Below, piece after piece: positions 14,589-28,965 of a stretch of DNA of 64,000 nt. Position 1 is the stretch's first letter; the number at the start of each line of letters is the position of its first letter. Origin of the DNA: Hydrogenophaga taeniospiralis (lineage in GTDB: Bacteria > Pseudomonadota > Gammaproteobacteria > Burkholderiales > Burkholderiaceae_C); assembly GCF_020510445.1 (NCBI RefSeq), contig NZ_JAHBAG010000001.1, positions 88,501 to 152,500 of the forward strand, written 5' to 3'. The position numbers and the translations under genes are program-made. The notes beneath the pieces were generated by a model that saw nothing but the letters and a program-made list of their open reading frames with translations, had not been told where the DNA came from and did no database searches.

Positions 14589-15521
14589 TCACCCCGCCCG
14601 CTTCGCCAGCAAGGCGCGCGCCACGCGCGAGCCGCTCGGCCGGCCCAGCTGTTCGCTGATGTACTGGCCGGCGTCCACCAGGGCGTCGAGGTCGATGCCG
14701 GTTTCGATGCCCATGCCGTGCAGCAGGTAGACCACGTCTTCCGTGGCCACGTTGCCGGTAGCGCCTTTGGCGTAGGGGCAGCCGCCCAGGCCGGCCACCG
14801 AGGCATCGAACTGCCAGATCCCCATTTCCAGCGCCGCCAGGGTGTTGGCCAGCGCCTGGCCGTAGGTGTCGTGGAAATGGCCGGAGATCTCGTCCACCGA
14901 ATACACCGACAGGGCCGCGTCCAGCGCGCGCTGCACCTTCAGCGGCGTGCCCACGCCGATGGTGTCGGCCACCCCGATGTGCTGCACGCCGATGCCGCTC
15001 ATCAGCGTGGCCACGTATTTCACGCTCTCCGGCGGCACGAAGCCCTGGTAGGGGCAGCCCACCGAACAGGAGATGGCGCCGCGCACGAAGATGCCGGCGG
15101 CGCGGGCCGCGTCCACCACCGGGGCGAAGCGTTCGATGCTCTCGGCGATGGAGCAGTTGATGTTCTTCTGGCTGAAGGCTTCACTGGCCGCGCCGAACAC
15201 CACGATCTCGTCGGGCTGGTCGCGCAGCGCCGCCTCGAAGCCCTTGAGGTTGGGCGTGAGCACCGAGTAGCGCACCCCGGGCAGGCGCTGGATGCCGGAC
15301 ATGACCTCGTGGTTGTCGGCCATCTGCGGCACCCACTTCGGGCTCACGTAGCTGGTAACCTCGATCTCTTTGAGGCCCGCAGCCTGCAGGCGGTGCACCA
15401 GCTCGATCTTGACCGCCGCCGGCACCGGCTGCTTTTCGTTCTGCAGACCGTCGCGCGGCCCCACGTCCACGAGCTTGACCCGCGAGGGCATGATGGAAGG
15501 GGAGTGGATCGGGGTCTGCAT
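14589..15521 (-). CDS. mvaB: Hydroxymethylglutaryl-CoA lyase
   Basis: Last step of leucine breakdown: HMG-CoA to acetyl-CoA and acetoacetate (LiuE). The 310-residue protein has the DRE-TIM barrel start KLVDVGPRDGLQNE with the catalytic Arg-Asp pair, the metal-binding motif HFHDTYGQALAN, and the signature loop GGCPYAKGATGNVATED with the catalytic Cys. Length and motifs are full. Either the first ATG (15521) or the internal one ten codons on could be the start. It lies near MCC, hydratase and MCC alpha on the same strand, consistent with the liu pathway. Confidence 0.93.
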   Translation of the reverse strand: MQTPIHSPSIMPSRVKLVDVGPRDGLQNEKQPVPAAVKIELVHRLQAAGLKEIEVTSYVSPKWVPQMADNHEVMSGIQRLPGVRYSVLTPNLKGFEAALRDQPDEIVVFGAASEAFSQKNINCSIAESIERFAPVVDAARAAGIFVRGAISCSVGCPYQGFVPPESVKYVATLMSGIGVQHIGVADTIGVGTPLKVQRALDAALSVYSVDEISGHFHDTYGQALANTLAALEMGIWQFDASVAGLGGCPYAKGATGNVATEDVVYLLHGMGIETGIDLDALVDAGQYISEQLGRPSGSRVARALLAKRAG

Positions 15522-15566
15522 GGTGGTCTGAATCCGGGTGGTGTGTTGGTGGGTGGCCGGCGCCGG

Positions 15567-15980
15567 TCAGCCCGGCGCCACACTGGCGCGCAGGTCGGCC
15601 GTGTCGGGTGGGAGTGTTCTGAGGTCAAAAAATCCGATCAGTTCCGGATGCCCCTCGCCCCGGCACCGGAGCAGCAGGGCTTTTCTGTCCCTCGCCCTGG
15701 CGGCAGCGACGCCATCGCCGGCGGCGTTGGCCGCCAGCAGCTCGGTCTGGGCGCGGGCCACGAAGGTTTCCAGCCGGCCCTCCAGAGACAGGGTGGCCCG
15801 CTCGAACAGATCAAAGCGCTGTCGCTTGTTCATGGTCGGCGCGAGTTCGATCGCGTTCAGGGCCTGCTGCAACTCCGCGATGAGCGAAGGATGGTCCTTC
15901 AGTGCGTCCCGCAGCACCTGGGGCACGGGCGGGCGGCGCACGGCGGGCGGGCACACCCCGCCCAAGGGTTCTTTGAACAT
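15567..15980 (-). CDS. Hypothetical protein, 137 residues
   Basis: Not recognised. Start 15980 has a strong ribosome site (AGGAGGA seven bases upstream), which supports it as real. The protein is soluble-looking and mostly helical, with LRDALKDHPSLIAELQQALN and MNKRQRFDLFERATLSLEGR as likely amphipathic helices. No cysteine pair, signal peptide or membrane span marks a function. It lies between GhrA and HMG-CoA lyase on the same strand, with gaps of 45-76 bases on each side. Confidence 0.65.
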   Translation of the reverse strand: MFKEPLGGVCPPAVRRPPVPQVLRDALKDHPSLIAELQQALNAIELAPTMNKRQRFDLFERATLSLEGRLETFVARAQTELLAANAAGDGVAAARARDRKALLLRCRGEGHPELIGFFDLRTLPPDTADLRASVAPG

Positions 15981-16056
15981 GTTGTCCTCCTGAGACTTCT
16001 TGTACGAACACGAATGCAAAGCCTTGCTATTGTGCAGTCTCGGTCTCAGGGCGGAC

Positions 16057-16977
16057 TCAATATCCCCGCGCCGTGTCCACCACCCCGGCCACCGGCTCAC
16101 CGCGCTCCAGCGCCGCGATCTTGCGGGCGATCTGCGCGATGCTCTCGTCGCGCAGGGTGCGCGCCGAGGTGTGTGGCGTGACGGTGATCTTCGGGTGGGT
16201 CCAGAACGGATGCGCCGCCGGCAGGGGCTCGGTGCGGAACACGTCGAGCGTGGCGCCGGCCATGTGGCCGCTCTCCAGCAGGGCGAGCAGGTCGGCCTCG
16301 ACCAGGTGCGCGCCGCGCGCCACGTTGATCAGGTAGGCATCGGGTTGAAGGCGTCCGAGCGTGTCGCGGTTCAGGATGTCCTGCGTCTCGTGCGTGAGCG
16401 GCAGCAGGTTCACCAGCACGCGGCAGGACGACAGGAAGGTCTGGAACCCAACCTCGCCGCTGTGCGTGAGCACACCCTCGACGGCCTTGGGCGTGCGGCT
16501 CCAGCCGTGCACCGGGAACTCGAACACCCGCAGCGCCTTGGCCACGCGCTCACCGAGCACACCCAGGCCCATCACGCCGACCGGGAAGTCCTGGCGATGG
16601 CGCGGCTTGCGGTACGACCACTGGCCCGCTTTCACGTCGGCCTCGTAGGCGTCGAACTCGCGGAAGTGGCGGATCACCGCGTGGCACACGTATTCGGCCA
16701 TCTGCACCGACATGCCGGCGTCGTCCAGCCGAACCACCTTCACGCCCGGTGGCAACCGCAGCTTGAGCAGCGCGTCCACGCCGGCGCCGATGTTGAACAG
16801 GCCCTTGAGCGCCTGCTGTTCGTCCAGGAATTGCTGCGGCGGCGCCCAGACCACGGCGTGGTCGGCCTGCGGTGCGCCGGGTTGCCAGACCTCGACGGTG
16901 GCGCCCGGCAGCGCCGCGCGCAGGCCGTCGAGCCAGGGTTCGGCCTTGGTGTCGGTGCAGCAGAAAGTGATGTTCAT
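16057..16977 (-). CDS. ghrA: Glyoxylate/hydroxypyruvate reductase A
   Basis: D-2-hydroxyacid dehydrogenase of 306 residues that reduces glyoxylate and hydroxypyruvate with NAD(P)H. The Rossmann motif is VGVMGLGVLGERVAKAL. The catalytic residues are the Arg in NVARGAHLVE, the Glu in FRTEPLP, and the His in ITVTPHTSA. The N-terminus MNITFCCTDTKAEPWLDGL is GhrA-like. It fits a role in handling glyoxylate, which AceK (37.3 kb) also bears on. It stands between the unknown 137-residue gene and MCC alpha. Confidence 0.9.
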   Translation of the reverse strand: MNITFCCTDTKAEPWLDGLRAALPGATVEVWQPGAPQADHAVVWAPPQQFLDEQQALKGLFNIGAGVDALLKLRLPPGVKVVRLDDAGMSVQMAEYVCHAVIRHFREFDAYEADVKAGQWSYRKPRHRQDFPVGVMGLGVLGERVAKALRVFEFPVHGWSRTPKAVEGVLTHSGEVGFQTFLSSCRVLVNLLPLTHETQDILNRDTLGRLQPDAYLINVARGAHLVEADLLALLESGHMAGATLDVFRTEPLPAAHPFWTHPKITVTPHTSARTLRDESIAQIARKIAALERGEPVAGVVDTARGY

Positions 16978-17032
16978 GCGGCGAGCTTATGGCAAGACGA
17001 ATAGCCCGTGGACGGAGAGGCCCGTTGGCGCC

Positions 17033-17066
17033 GAGGGCTTCGACAGGCTCAGCCCCAACGGAGGTT
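17033..17066 (+). repeat. GC-rich repeat family D, copy 2
   Basis: GAGGGCTTCGACAGGCTCAG followed by CCCCAACGGAGGT. Same family as copy 1 at the left edge of the window. It lies between the ghrA start and the MCC alpha stop. Confidence 0.65.
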
Positions 17067-17106
17067 GGAGATCCCCGCGGACGGGACATCCCGGCCAGAG
17101 GAGCCG

Positions 17107-19113
<2,007 letters not shown>

Positions 19114-19121
19114 TCGGGGCC

Positions 19122-19856
19122 TCAGGCGTTGGCAGAAGAAAACAGGGATTGCGCCCGGCGGAACACCGCGCGCAGGAACTTGAACAGCATCCAGGTGACG
19201 ATCCACATCAGCACCACGGTGATGACGAGCAGCACGCCAAACACCAGCGGGTGGTTGGTGGCCAGCCAGACCGCGCCGACCACCAGGCCGTCTTCGACCA
19301 GGCTCATGGCGATGTTGGAGAACGGCTCGGGCGAGCTGTTGATGGCCGCGCGCGTGGTGGTCTTGGCGGCCTGGCTGCTGGCCGCGAGCGTGCCGCCGAG
19401 CAGCGCGCCCACCAGGGCCATGGTGCTGCCGTCGGCGCCCAGCGCGCCCGCCGCCAGCGCAGCACCGGCGGGGATGCGGATCACGCTGTTGACCATGTCC
19501 CACAGCGAGTCGAGGCCGGGGATCTTGTCGGCGAAAAACTCCACGAACAGCAGCGCACCGCTGGTGACCAGCAGCGCCGGGTGCTGCAGCACCTGAAGGC
19601 CCTCAGGCAGCGGAATCCAGCCCAGTGCCCCGGACGCGCCGACCACAAACACCACCGCGTAGAGCCGGAAGCCACTGACCCAGCCGAGCGCAGCGGCCAG
19701 CGCCAGCAGGCCGGGCATGTCGAGCTGGCTGGCGGCGGCGCTCACGCCGTCGATCACCTGGCCCCCCATCTGCACGCCCACGTCGGCCGCGCCGTCGCCC
19801 ACCTGGGCGCCCCAGGACCGGAGCCACGCCACGAACGAAGTCCAGATCGATGCCAT
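19122..19856 (-). CDS. DUF4126 family membrane protein
   Basis: Integral membrane protein of 244 residues with several glycine-rich spans: GLLALAAALGWVSGFRLYAV, the region from ALLVTSGALLFVEFFADKIP, AALAAGALG, and a C-terminal pair around PLVFGVLLVITVVLMWIV. The motif GFRLYAVVFVVG followed by E-FxADKIPGLDSLWD matches DUF4126. It ends 8 bases before MCC alpha starts, so it is in the operon between liuC and liuD. No function is established; a small-molecule transport or tethering role would be guesswork. Confidence 0.85.
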   Translation of the reverse strand: MASIWTSFVAWLRSWGAQVGDGAADVGVQMGGQVIDGVSAAASQLDMPGLLALAAALGWVSGFRLYAVVFVVGASGALGWIPLPEGLQVLQHPALLVTSGALLFVEFFADKIPGLDSLWDMVNSVIRIPAGAALAAGALGADGSTMALVGALLGGTLAASSQAAKTTTRAAINSSPEPFSNIAMSLVEDGLVVGAVWLATNHPLVFGVLLVITVVLMWIVTWMLFKFLRAVFRRAQSLFSSANA

Positions 19857-19886
19857 GCCGGGTGCTGTGGGTGTGGAAGGGGCCGC

Positions 19887-20672
19887 TCAGCCCGCCAGCC
19901 AGGCCGGCTTGCGTTTCTGCAGAAAGGACTGCACGCCTTCGCGACCTTGTTCGCTCGCGCGGATGTCGGCAATGCCCTGCACCGTGGCGGCGATCAAGCC
20001 GGCGTCGATGGCGCGTTCGGCCACGTCCTGCACCAGCTTCTTGCAGGCGCGCACGGCGGCCGGGCTGGCGCTCACCAGGGCCTGGGCCAGTTCGTTGACC
20101 TTGGCGTCCAGCGCGTCCGCGCCCACCAGCTCGTGCACGAAGCCGATGCGGTGTGCCTCCTGCGCGCTGAAGCGCTCGGCCGTGAGGAAGTAGCGGTGCG
20201 ACGCGCGCGCGCCCATGGCGCGGATCACGTAGGGGCTGATGGTGGCCGGGATCAGGCCCAGCTTCACTTCGCTCAGGCAGTAGGTGGCGCTGTCCACGCT
20301 CACCGCCATGTCACACGCCGCCACCAGGCCCATGCCACCGGCGAACACGTCGCCCTGCACGGCCGCGATGGTGGGCTTGGGGCATGCATAGATGGCCTGC
20401 AGCATCGCGGCGAGCTGGCCCGCATCGGCCACGTTCTCTTCGCGCGTGTAGTCGGCCATGCGGCGCATCCAGTTCAGATCGGCCCCGGCGCAGAAGGCCG
20501 GGCCCACGGCCGCCAGCACCACGGCGCGCACGTCGTCGCGCGTGCCCACGTCTTCAAACGCGGCCTTGAGTTCCTGGATCACGGCGTCGTTGAAGGCGTT
20601 GCGCACATCGGGGCGGGTCAGCGTGATGCGGGCAATGCGGTCCTGGACCGCCAGGGTCAGAGCTGGGCTCAT
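19887..20672 (-). CDS. liuC: Enoyl-CoA hydratase family, probable methylglutaconyl-CoA hydratase
   Basis: Crotonase-fold enzyme of 261 residues. It carries the oxyanion-hole segments AAVGPAFCAGADLNWMRRM and GDVFAGGMGLVAACDMAVS, and the catalytic-side segment FCLSEVKLGLIPATISPYV-like (here CLSEVKLGLIPATISPYVI). The context with MCC and HMG-CoA lyase points to hydration of 3-methylglutaconyl-CoA to HMG-CoA. The ATG at 20672 overlaps the DinB gene stop (ATGA); upstream sequence in the same frame overlaps the DinB gene and is not used. It is the fourth member of a chain of overlapping genes that begins with the VapB antitoxin. Confidence 0.9.
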   Translation of the reverse strand: MSPALTLAVQDRIARITLTRPDVRNAFNDAVIQELKAAFEDVGTRDDVRAVVLAAVGPAFCAGADLNWMRRMADYTREENVADAGQLAAMLQAIYACPKPTIAAVQGDVFAGGMGLVAACDMAVSVDSATYCLSEVKLGLIPATISPYVIRAMGARASHRYFLTAERFSAQEAHRIGFVHELVGADALDAKVNELAQALVSASPAAVRACKKLVQDVAERAIDAGLIAATVQGIADIRASEQGREGVQSFLQKRKPAWLAG

Positions 20673-21202
20673 GCGGCTTTCTCCCGAGCGGCTTCTTCGT
20701 GCAGGCAGTAAGCGAAATCCAGCTCCGGGCAGGGCTGGCCGAGCGCGGTAAGCGCGGCCGTGATCTGGCCGCGGTGGTGCGTGCCGTGGTTGAACACGTG
20801 CGCCAGCGTGGCGGCGAACGGTAGCGAGACGGGCACGCCCTTGGTGGTGGTGTAGTCCAGGGTGGCGTCGAAGCGCTCCGCTGGCCAACTGGCGATCAGC
20901 GGCGCCCAGCGAGCCGCGCCGTCGCGCAGGGCCTGGGTCAGGCGTGCGCGGTCGGGCTCCACCTCGGCGTCCAGTTGGACCACGGGGGAGGCGCCGTGGG
21001 CAAAACGCTGGAACCACAGCGCGTGTTCACCCACCAGCAGGTGGTTGAGCGTGCCGTGGATGCTTTTGAAGAACAGGCCCACGTCCTTGCGGTAGTCGGC
21101 GTCGGACAGCGGCGCCACCGCGTCGAGCAGGCGCGCGGTGGCCCAGACGTTGTAACGGGCCAGTCGGGCAAAGTGGGTGTGCCACGGATTCAGTTCGGCC
21201 AT
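20669..21202 (-). CDS. DinB family protein
   Basis: Four-helix-bundle protein of 177 residues. It shows the DinB metal-site histidines: SIHGTLNHLLVGEHALW near residue 48 and HVFNHGTHHRGQI near residue 140. The motif YNVWATARLLDAV at the N-terminus is also typical. Members bind a divalent metal; some are thiol-dependent S-transferases, and most have no known job. Its start overlaps the VapC end by 13 bases and its stop overlaps the hydratase start, so it is translationally linked on both sides. Confidence 0.88.
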   Translation of the reverse strand: MAELNPWHTHFARLARYNVWATARLLDAVAPLSDADYRKDVGLFFKSIHGTLNHLLVGEHALWFQRFAHGASPVVQLDAEVEPDRARLTQALRDGAARWAPLIASWPAERFDATLDYTTTKGVPVSLPFAATLAHVFNHGTHHRGQITAALTALGQPCPELDFAYCLHEEAAREKAA

Positions 21203-21597
21203 GTCTCAAGTCCTCCCAGCGTTTTGAGCGATTCAAAATCGGCGTCGCGGTGCAGCAGCATGTGACCGTGGGTGATGCAGTAGCTGGCGAGCAGCACGTC
21301 GATGGGGCTGCGCACGGTGCGGCCTGATTTGCGCAGTCGCTGGTACAGCGTGGCGGCCTGCAGGGCGTTGTCCAATCCGCCGATCTCCACCACCTCCAGC
21401 GCCAGCAACAGATCGCGCGCCCGGGCCTGCGCGGCGGCGGTGGAGAAACCGCGCACCACCTCAAACACCACCAGATCGGCCACGCCAATGTCTGGCGGGC
21501 CGTCCTTGCCCGACAGCCATCGCCTGAGCTGTTCGGTCTGTGGGTTGTTGGTGCCTCGAAAGTGATCGATGAGCACGCTGGAGTCCACCAGGATCAT
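21190..21597 (-). CDS. vapC: VapC-type PIN-domain toxin
   Basis: PIN-domain RNase of 135 residues, the toxin of a type II pair. The acidic active-site residues are present: D5 in VDSSVLID, E46 in VVFEVVRG, D100 in SPIDVLLASYC, and D118/D120 in LLHRDADFE. Its ATG overlaps the antitoxin stop by four bases, the usual tight arrangement. Its 3' end overlaps the DinB start by 13 bases. VapC toxins generally cut initiator tRNA or rRNA; the target here is unknown. The pair sits inside the leucine-degradation operon, between liuB and liuC. Confidence 0.93.
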   Translation of the reverse strand: MILVDSSVLIDHFRGTNNPQTEQLRRWLSGKDGPPDIGVADLVVFEVVRGFSTAAAQARARDLLLALEVVEIGGLDNALQAATLYQRLRKSGRTVRSPIDVLLASYCITHGHMLLHRDADFESLKTLGGLETWPN

Positions 21598-21920
21598 GCT
21601 GCCTTGCTCCGTTTGCCGGGCTTGGCGCGCGTCTCGGTGGCTCGGGCTTGTCTGGCCTTGGCTGCGGGCTTGACCACGTAGCTCGCAGCAGGCTCCTGCA
21701 CGGTGGCCTCAAGCAGTTCCTCTTCTTCACGCGCTTTCGCCCAGGCTTCGTCGGAATCGTCCCAGAACAGGGTGCCGCGTGCTGCCAGCAAAGCCGCGTA
21801 AGCCTTTTTCCGTTTGAGCAGACGCAAGCCCTCTTCGACCGCTTCTTTCTTGGTCTTGAAATCACCGCTGGCCATGACATCCGCCATGAGTTTGTCGTCA
21901 ATCACGATGTTGGTCCGCAC
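21594..21920 (-). CDS. vapB: VapB-type antitoxin with basic C-terminal tail
   Basis: Antitoxin of 108 residues. The N-terminus MRTNIVIDDKLMADVMASGD then KTKKEAVEEGLRLLKRKK is the VapB (PF09957-like) ribbon-helix-helix DNA-binding segment. The middle (AKAREEEELLEATVQEP) would be the VapC-neutralising part. The last 30 residues are rich in Lys, Arg and Ala, which is longer and more basic than usual for the family. It probably represses its own promoter through the inverted repeat 16 bases upstream of its start. Confidence 0.9.
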   Translation of the reverse strand: MRTNIVIDDKLMADVMASGDFKTKKEAVEEGLRLLKRKKAYAALLAARGTLFWDDSDEAWAKAREEEELLEATVQEPAASYVVKPAAKARQARATETRAKPGKRSKAA

Positions 21921-21935
21921 GGGAAACCTCCTTCA

Positions 21936-21964
21936 ATGTGTATGAAATACAAAAATCATACACA

Positions 21965-21965
<1 letters not shown>
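21936..21965. promoter_or_regulatory. Perfect 10-base inverted repeat upstream of vapB, probable operator
   Basis: ATGTGTATGA (21936-21945) and its exact reverse complement TCATACACAT (21956-21965) flank a 10-base AT-rich spacer. It lies 16 bases before the vapB start and touches the liuB stop codon (21965-21967). An autoregulatory VapBC site is the simplest reading. Lack of a T-run argues against a terminator. Confidence 0.6.
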
Positions 21966-23587
<1,622 letters not shown>

Positions 23588-23600
23588 GGGGTTCTCTCGG

Positions 23601-25328
<1,728 letters not shown>

Positions 25329-25430
25329 GGGTGTGTCTCCTCCGAAGGCGGTCGCCCGGATCGGGCCGGGCCTGAAAGCGCAAGCATAGAAGCTCGGGCC
25401 GTGCACCGGTTGCCAGAATGGTTGCAAATC

Positions 25431-25448
25431 GTGCCTAAACTGAGGCAC
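25431..25448. promoter_or_regulatory. Short inverted repeat between acyl-CoA synthetase and AraC gene
   Basis: GTGCCT (25431-25436) and AGGCAC (25443-25448) are perfect 6-base arms separated by 6 bases, 10 bases before the AraC-gene ATG. It may be an autoregulatory site; evidence is symmetry and place only. Confidence 0.25.
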
Positions 25449-25458
25449 ACTGACCGCC

Positions 25459-26526
25459 ATGCCAAGCCCCAACCCGACACCCCTGGCCCCACGCAGTGAG
25501 CTGCGCACGGCACGCGCCGCAACGCCCATGGCCTTTGTGCGGGCCATCGTGCGGGCGTACCGGCTCCGCGGCATGGACCCGGCGCCCGCGCTGGCGCAGG
25601 CACAGATCGCGCCAGCCCTTTTGCAGCAACGGGTGGGCCACATCACCGCCGCGCAAATGGAGGCCGTGTCGGGCGCGGCCATGCGCGAACTGAACGACGA
25701 AGCCCTGGGCTGGTTTGCCCGGCCCTTGCCCTGGGGCAGCTACGGCATGCTCGCGCGCGCCTCGCTCTCGGCCCCCACGCTGGGCGCCGCGCTCAAGCGC
25801 TGGTGCCGCCACCACGGCCTGCTCACCCCCGACGTCACGCTCGCCGTGACCACCAGCGGCGACGTGGCCAGCATCGGCCTCACCGAACACCGCCCGCCCG
25901 GTGGCGATGGCAGCCTGCGCGAGTTCTGTTTCGTCTCGGTGCTGCGCAACAGCCTGGGCCTGGCCTGCTGGTTCGTGGACTCGCGCATCCCGCTGCTGGG
26001 CGCGAGCTTTCCATTTGCCGCGCCACCGCACGCCGAGGCCTACCGCGTGCTGTTCGACGGCCCGACGGTGTTTGACGCACCCGAGGCCGCCATCCGCTTC
26101 GACGCGCGCTACCTCGCCCTGCCCATCAAACGCGACGAAGCCGCGATGAACCAGATGCTGCAGCGCGCCCTGCCAATCCAGGTGCGCCCCTACCGACGCG
26201 ACCGCCTGCTGGTGCAGCGCGTGCGCCAAGTGCTGATGACCCAGCCGCTGGACGCGCACAACGCCAACGACCTCGCGGCCCTGCTCAACACCTCGGCGCG
26301 CACCCTGCACCGGCAGCTGAAAGACGAGGGCGCCACGCTGCAGGCGTTGAAAGACGAGGTGCGCCGCGACCGCGCGCTCGACCTGCTGCAGCGCACCACC
26401 CGCCCCATCAAACAGGTGGCCGAAGCGGCCGGGTTTCAGAACGAGAAGAGCTTCATCCGCGCGTTCAAGGGCTGGACGGGGGTGGCGCCGGGGGATTTTC
26501 GGAGCCGGACCCCACCCTTGGCCTGA
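25459..26526 (+). CDS. AraC-family transcriptional regulator
   Basis: Regulator of 355 residues. The N-terminal part is the arabinose-binding-like domain of AraC proteins (PF12625 type: [20 protein letters not shown]...). The C-terminal 100 residues carry two helix-turn-helices: [20 protein letters not shown] and [20 protein letters not shown] with [13 protein letters not shown]. It is divergent from the acyl-CoA synthetase/liuB operon and is followed after 52 bases by a CaiC-like ligase, so it may control either. The ligand is unknown. A degenerate copy of its last HTH codons lies at 28.97 kb. Confidence 0.9.
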   Translation: MPSPNPTPLAPRSELRTARAATPMAFVRAIVRAYRLRGMDPAPALAQAQIAPALLQQRVGHITAAQMEAVSGAAMRELNDEALGWFARPLPWGSYGMLARASLSAPTLGAALKRWCRHHGLLTPDVTLAVTTSGDVASIGLTEHRPPGGDGSLREFCFVSVLRNSLGLACWFVDSRIPLLGASFPFAAPPHAEAYRVLFDGPTVFDAPEAAIRFDARYLALPIKRDEAAMNQMLQRALPIQVRPYRRDRLLVQRVRQVLMTQPLDAHNANDLAALLNTSARTLHRQLKDEGATLQALKDEVRRDRALDLLQRTTRPIKQVAEAAGFQNEKSFIRAFKGWTGVAPGDFRSRTPPLA

Positions 26527-26578
26527 TCTGCAACCCCGATGGCGCAGCCATGACCACCACCCTGTCTAGACTGCCCAC

Positions 26579-28210
26579 ATGATCGCCATCGACGACGACA
26601 CCACCATCGGCCAGGCCTTCTTCGAGGCCTGCGACCGCTACGCCGGCCACAGCCTGCTGGCCGTGCCCGCCAACGCCGCCCGCAGCTACGACCCCGCCGG
26701 CCGCGACATCAGCTACAGCGACGCGGCCACCGTGGTGCGCACGCTGATGGCCGCGTACCGCTCGGCTGGCTACGGCTTGGGCCACCGCGTGGGCCTGTTC
26801 CTGGAAAGCCGGCCCGAGCACCTGCTGCACAAGCTCGCGCTCAACGCGCTGGGCGTGTGCATCGTGCCGATCAACCCGGACCACCGGCCGCGCGAACTGG
26901 CCTATGTGGTGGACCACGCGCGGCTGGACCTGATGGTGGCGCTGACCGCGCGGGCCGACGCGGTGCGGGAGGCGCTGGCCCTGACCCGCCACCGGCCCGC
27001 CGTGGCGTGGCTGGAGGAACTGGACACCCAGACCCTGACACCGCCGCCCACCGCGGCCCAGCCCGGTGAACCGGTTGGCGACACGCCCGCCAGCATCCTC
27101 TACACCTCGGGCACCACGGGCCAGCCCAAGGGCTGCGTGCTCTCGCACACCTACGAGCTGGCCGCCGGCCACTGGTATGCCACCCAGGGCGGCCTGGGGG
27201 CGGTGCGCGAAGGCGTTGAGCGCCTCTACAACCCGCTGCCGCTGTTCCATGTGAACGCGTCCATCCTGTCGTTCTACTGCATGCTGCTCAGCGGAGGCTG
27301 CCAGGTGCAGACCGACCGTTTCCAGCCCGGCCGCTGGTGGACCGAGGTGGTCGAGAGCCGCGCCACCATCGTGCACTACCTCGGCGTGGTGGTGCCCATG
27401 CTGCTCAACCAGCCGGTGAGCGATCTGGAGCGCGCGCACCCAGTGCGCTTTGGCTACGGCGCCGGCGTCGAGCCCCAGCTGCACGCGACATTCGAGGCGC
27501 GCTATGGCTTCCCGCTGCTCGAACTCTGGGGCATGACCGAGATGGTGCGGCCCCTGTGCGACTGCCACGAACCGCGCCAGGTCGGCACGCGGGCCTTCGG
27601 CCGCGCACGCCCGGGCCTGGACGCCTGCGTGATGGACGAGGCCGGCCAGGTGCTGCCCGACGGCACGCCGGGCGAGCTGGTGGTCCGCCACTCCGAAGCC
27701 ACGCCCCGGCGGCACTTCTTCAGCGGCTACCTCGACAACCCGCAGGCCACGGCCGAGGCCTGGCGCGGCGGCTGGTTCCACACCGGCGACATCGTGAGCC
27801 GGGGCGCCGATGGCATGTTCCATTTCGTGGACCGCCGCAAGAACATCATCCGCCGCTCGGGCGAAAACATCGCCGCCGCCGAGGTCGAGGCCCTGCTGCT
27901 CACCCACCCCTGGGTCGCCAACGCGGCGGTGATGGCCCTGCCCGACGAGGTGCGCGAAGAAGAGGTGCTGGCCTGCGTGGTGCTGAAAGACCGCGCCGGC
28001 CACGAAACGGCGGAGACGGCGCGCGCGCTCTTTGACTTCTGCCACCAGCAACTGGCCTACTACAAGGCGCCCGGCTGGCTCTGGTTTGCGGCCGAGATCC
28101 CCACCACCGGCACCCAGAAGATCCAGAAACACCGCATCTTTCCCGAGGGCACCGACCCCCGCACCCTGCCCGGCATGCACGACCTGCGGCCGTTCAAGAA
28201 ACGCCACTGA
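26579..28210 (+). CDS. AMP-binding acyl-CoA ligase, CaiC-like
   Basis: Adenylate-forming ligase of 543 residues, closest in style to crotonobetaine/carnitine-CoA ligases and related ATP-dependent acyl-CoA ligases. Motifs: ILYTSGTTGQPKGCVLSH, the motif LWGMTEMVRPLC, HTGDIVSRGADGMFHFVDR followed by RKNIIRRSGENI, and the C-terminal lysine in TGTQKIQKHRIF. It lies between an AraC regulator and a GST gene, 20 bases before the latter. The true substrate is not evident; no carnitine transport or CaiB-type gene is near. Confidence 0.87.
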   Translation: MIAIDDDTTIGQAFFEACDRYAGHSLLAVPANAARSYDPAGRDISYSDAATVVRTLMAAYRSAGYGLGHRVGLFLESRPEHLLHKLALNALGVCIVPINPDHRPRELAYVVDHARLDLMVALTARADAVREALALTRHRPAVAWLEELDTQTLTPPPTAAQPGEPVGDTPASILYTSGTTGQPKGCVLSHTYELAAGHWYATQGGLGAVREGVERLYNPLPLFHVNASILSFYCMLLSGGCQVQTDRFQPGRWWTEVVESRATIVHYLGVVVPMLLNQPVSDLERAHPVRFGYGAGVEPQLHATFEARYGFPLLELWGMTEMVRPLCDCHEPRQVGTRAFGRARPGLDACVMDEAGQVLPDGTPGELVVRHSEATPRRHFFSGYLDNPQATAEAWRGGWFHTGDIVSRGADGMFHFVDRRKNIIRRSGENIAAAEVEALLLTHPWVANAAVMALPDEVREEEVLACVVLKDRAGHETAETARALFDFCHQQLAYYKAPGWLWFAAEIPTTGTQKIQKHRIFPEGTDPRTLPGMHDLRPFKKRH

Positions 28211-28230
28211 ACCCGGAACCCGCCAACCCC

Positions 28231-28899
28231 ATGATCGTTTTGCACCACTGCGTCAGCGCCCGGTCTTTGCGTCCCCTGTGGATGCTGGAAGAGCTGGGCC
28301 TGCCCTACGAACTGCGCATGCTGCCCTTTCCGCCGCGCGTGCACGCCCGGCCCTACCTGGACCTGAACCCGCTGGGCACCGTGCCCCTGCTGGAAGACGG
28401 CGCCACCCGCATGACCGAGTCGGCCGCGATGTGCCACTACCTCGCCGCGCGCCACAGCCCGCGCGTGCTGGACGTGCCCGTCGACGATCCAGCCTATGGC
28501 AGCTACCTGAACTGGCTGCACATGAGCGACGCCACGCTCACCTTCCCGCAGACGCTGGTGCTGCGCTACACCCACTTCGAACCGCCCGAGCGCCTGCAGC
28601 CCCAGGTGGCCGCCGACTACGCCCGCTGGTTCCTGGCCCGTCTGCGCGCGGTGGACGCCGCCCTGCAGCACAACGAGCACCTGTGCGCCGGCCGCTTCAC
28701 GGCCGCCGACGTGACCGTGGGCTACGCGCTGGTGCTCGCCCGCCACCTGGACCTGGATGCCCAGTTCACGCCGGCGGTGGCGGCCTACTGGCAGCGCCTG
28801 CAGGACCGCCCAGCGTTCCAGCGCGCCCTGCGCGTGGAACGCGATGCGGCCCTGGCCCAGCGGGTGGACCCCACGCCTTCTCCTGACTTGCGGGTCTGA
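28231..28899 (+). CDS. Glutathione S-transferase family protein
   Basis: GST of 222 residues. The thioredoxin-like N-terminal domain has MIVLHHCVSARSLRPLWMLE (Ser as likely glutathione-activating residue), the cis-Pro TVPLLED and the glutathione gamma-Glu contact ES in RMTESAAMC. The C-terminal helical domain includes the Asp in RFTAADVTVGYAL, the hydrophobic-staple N-capping box. It is 20 bases after the CaiC-like ligase and probably co-expressed. Substrate unknown. Confidence 0.88.
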   Translation: MIVLHHCVSARSLRPLWMLEELGLPYELRMLPFPPRVHARPYLDLNPLGTVPLLEDGATRMTESAAMCHYLAARHSPRVLDVPVDDPAYGSYLNWLHMSDATLTFPQTLVLRYTHFEPPERLQPQVAADYARWFLARLRAVDAALQHNEHLCAGRFTAADVTVGYALVLARHLDLDAQFTPAVAAYWQRLQDRPAFQRALRVERDAALAQRVDPTPSPDLRV

Positions 28900-28965
28900 T
28901 GGTTCGGGGCACCGGGATCGACCCAGTCGAAGGCCCACAGGACGGTCGGGGGTCAGGTCATCAGG

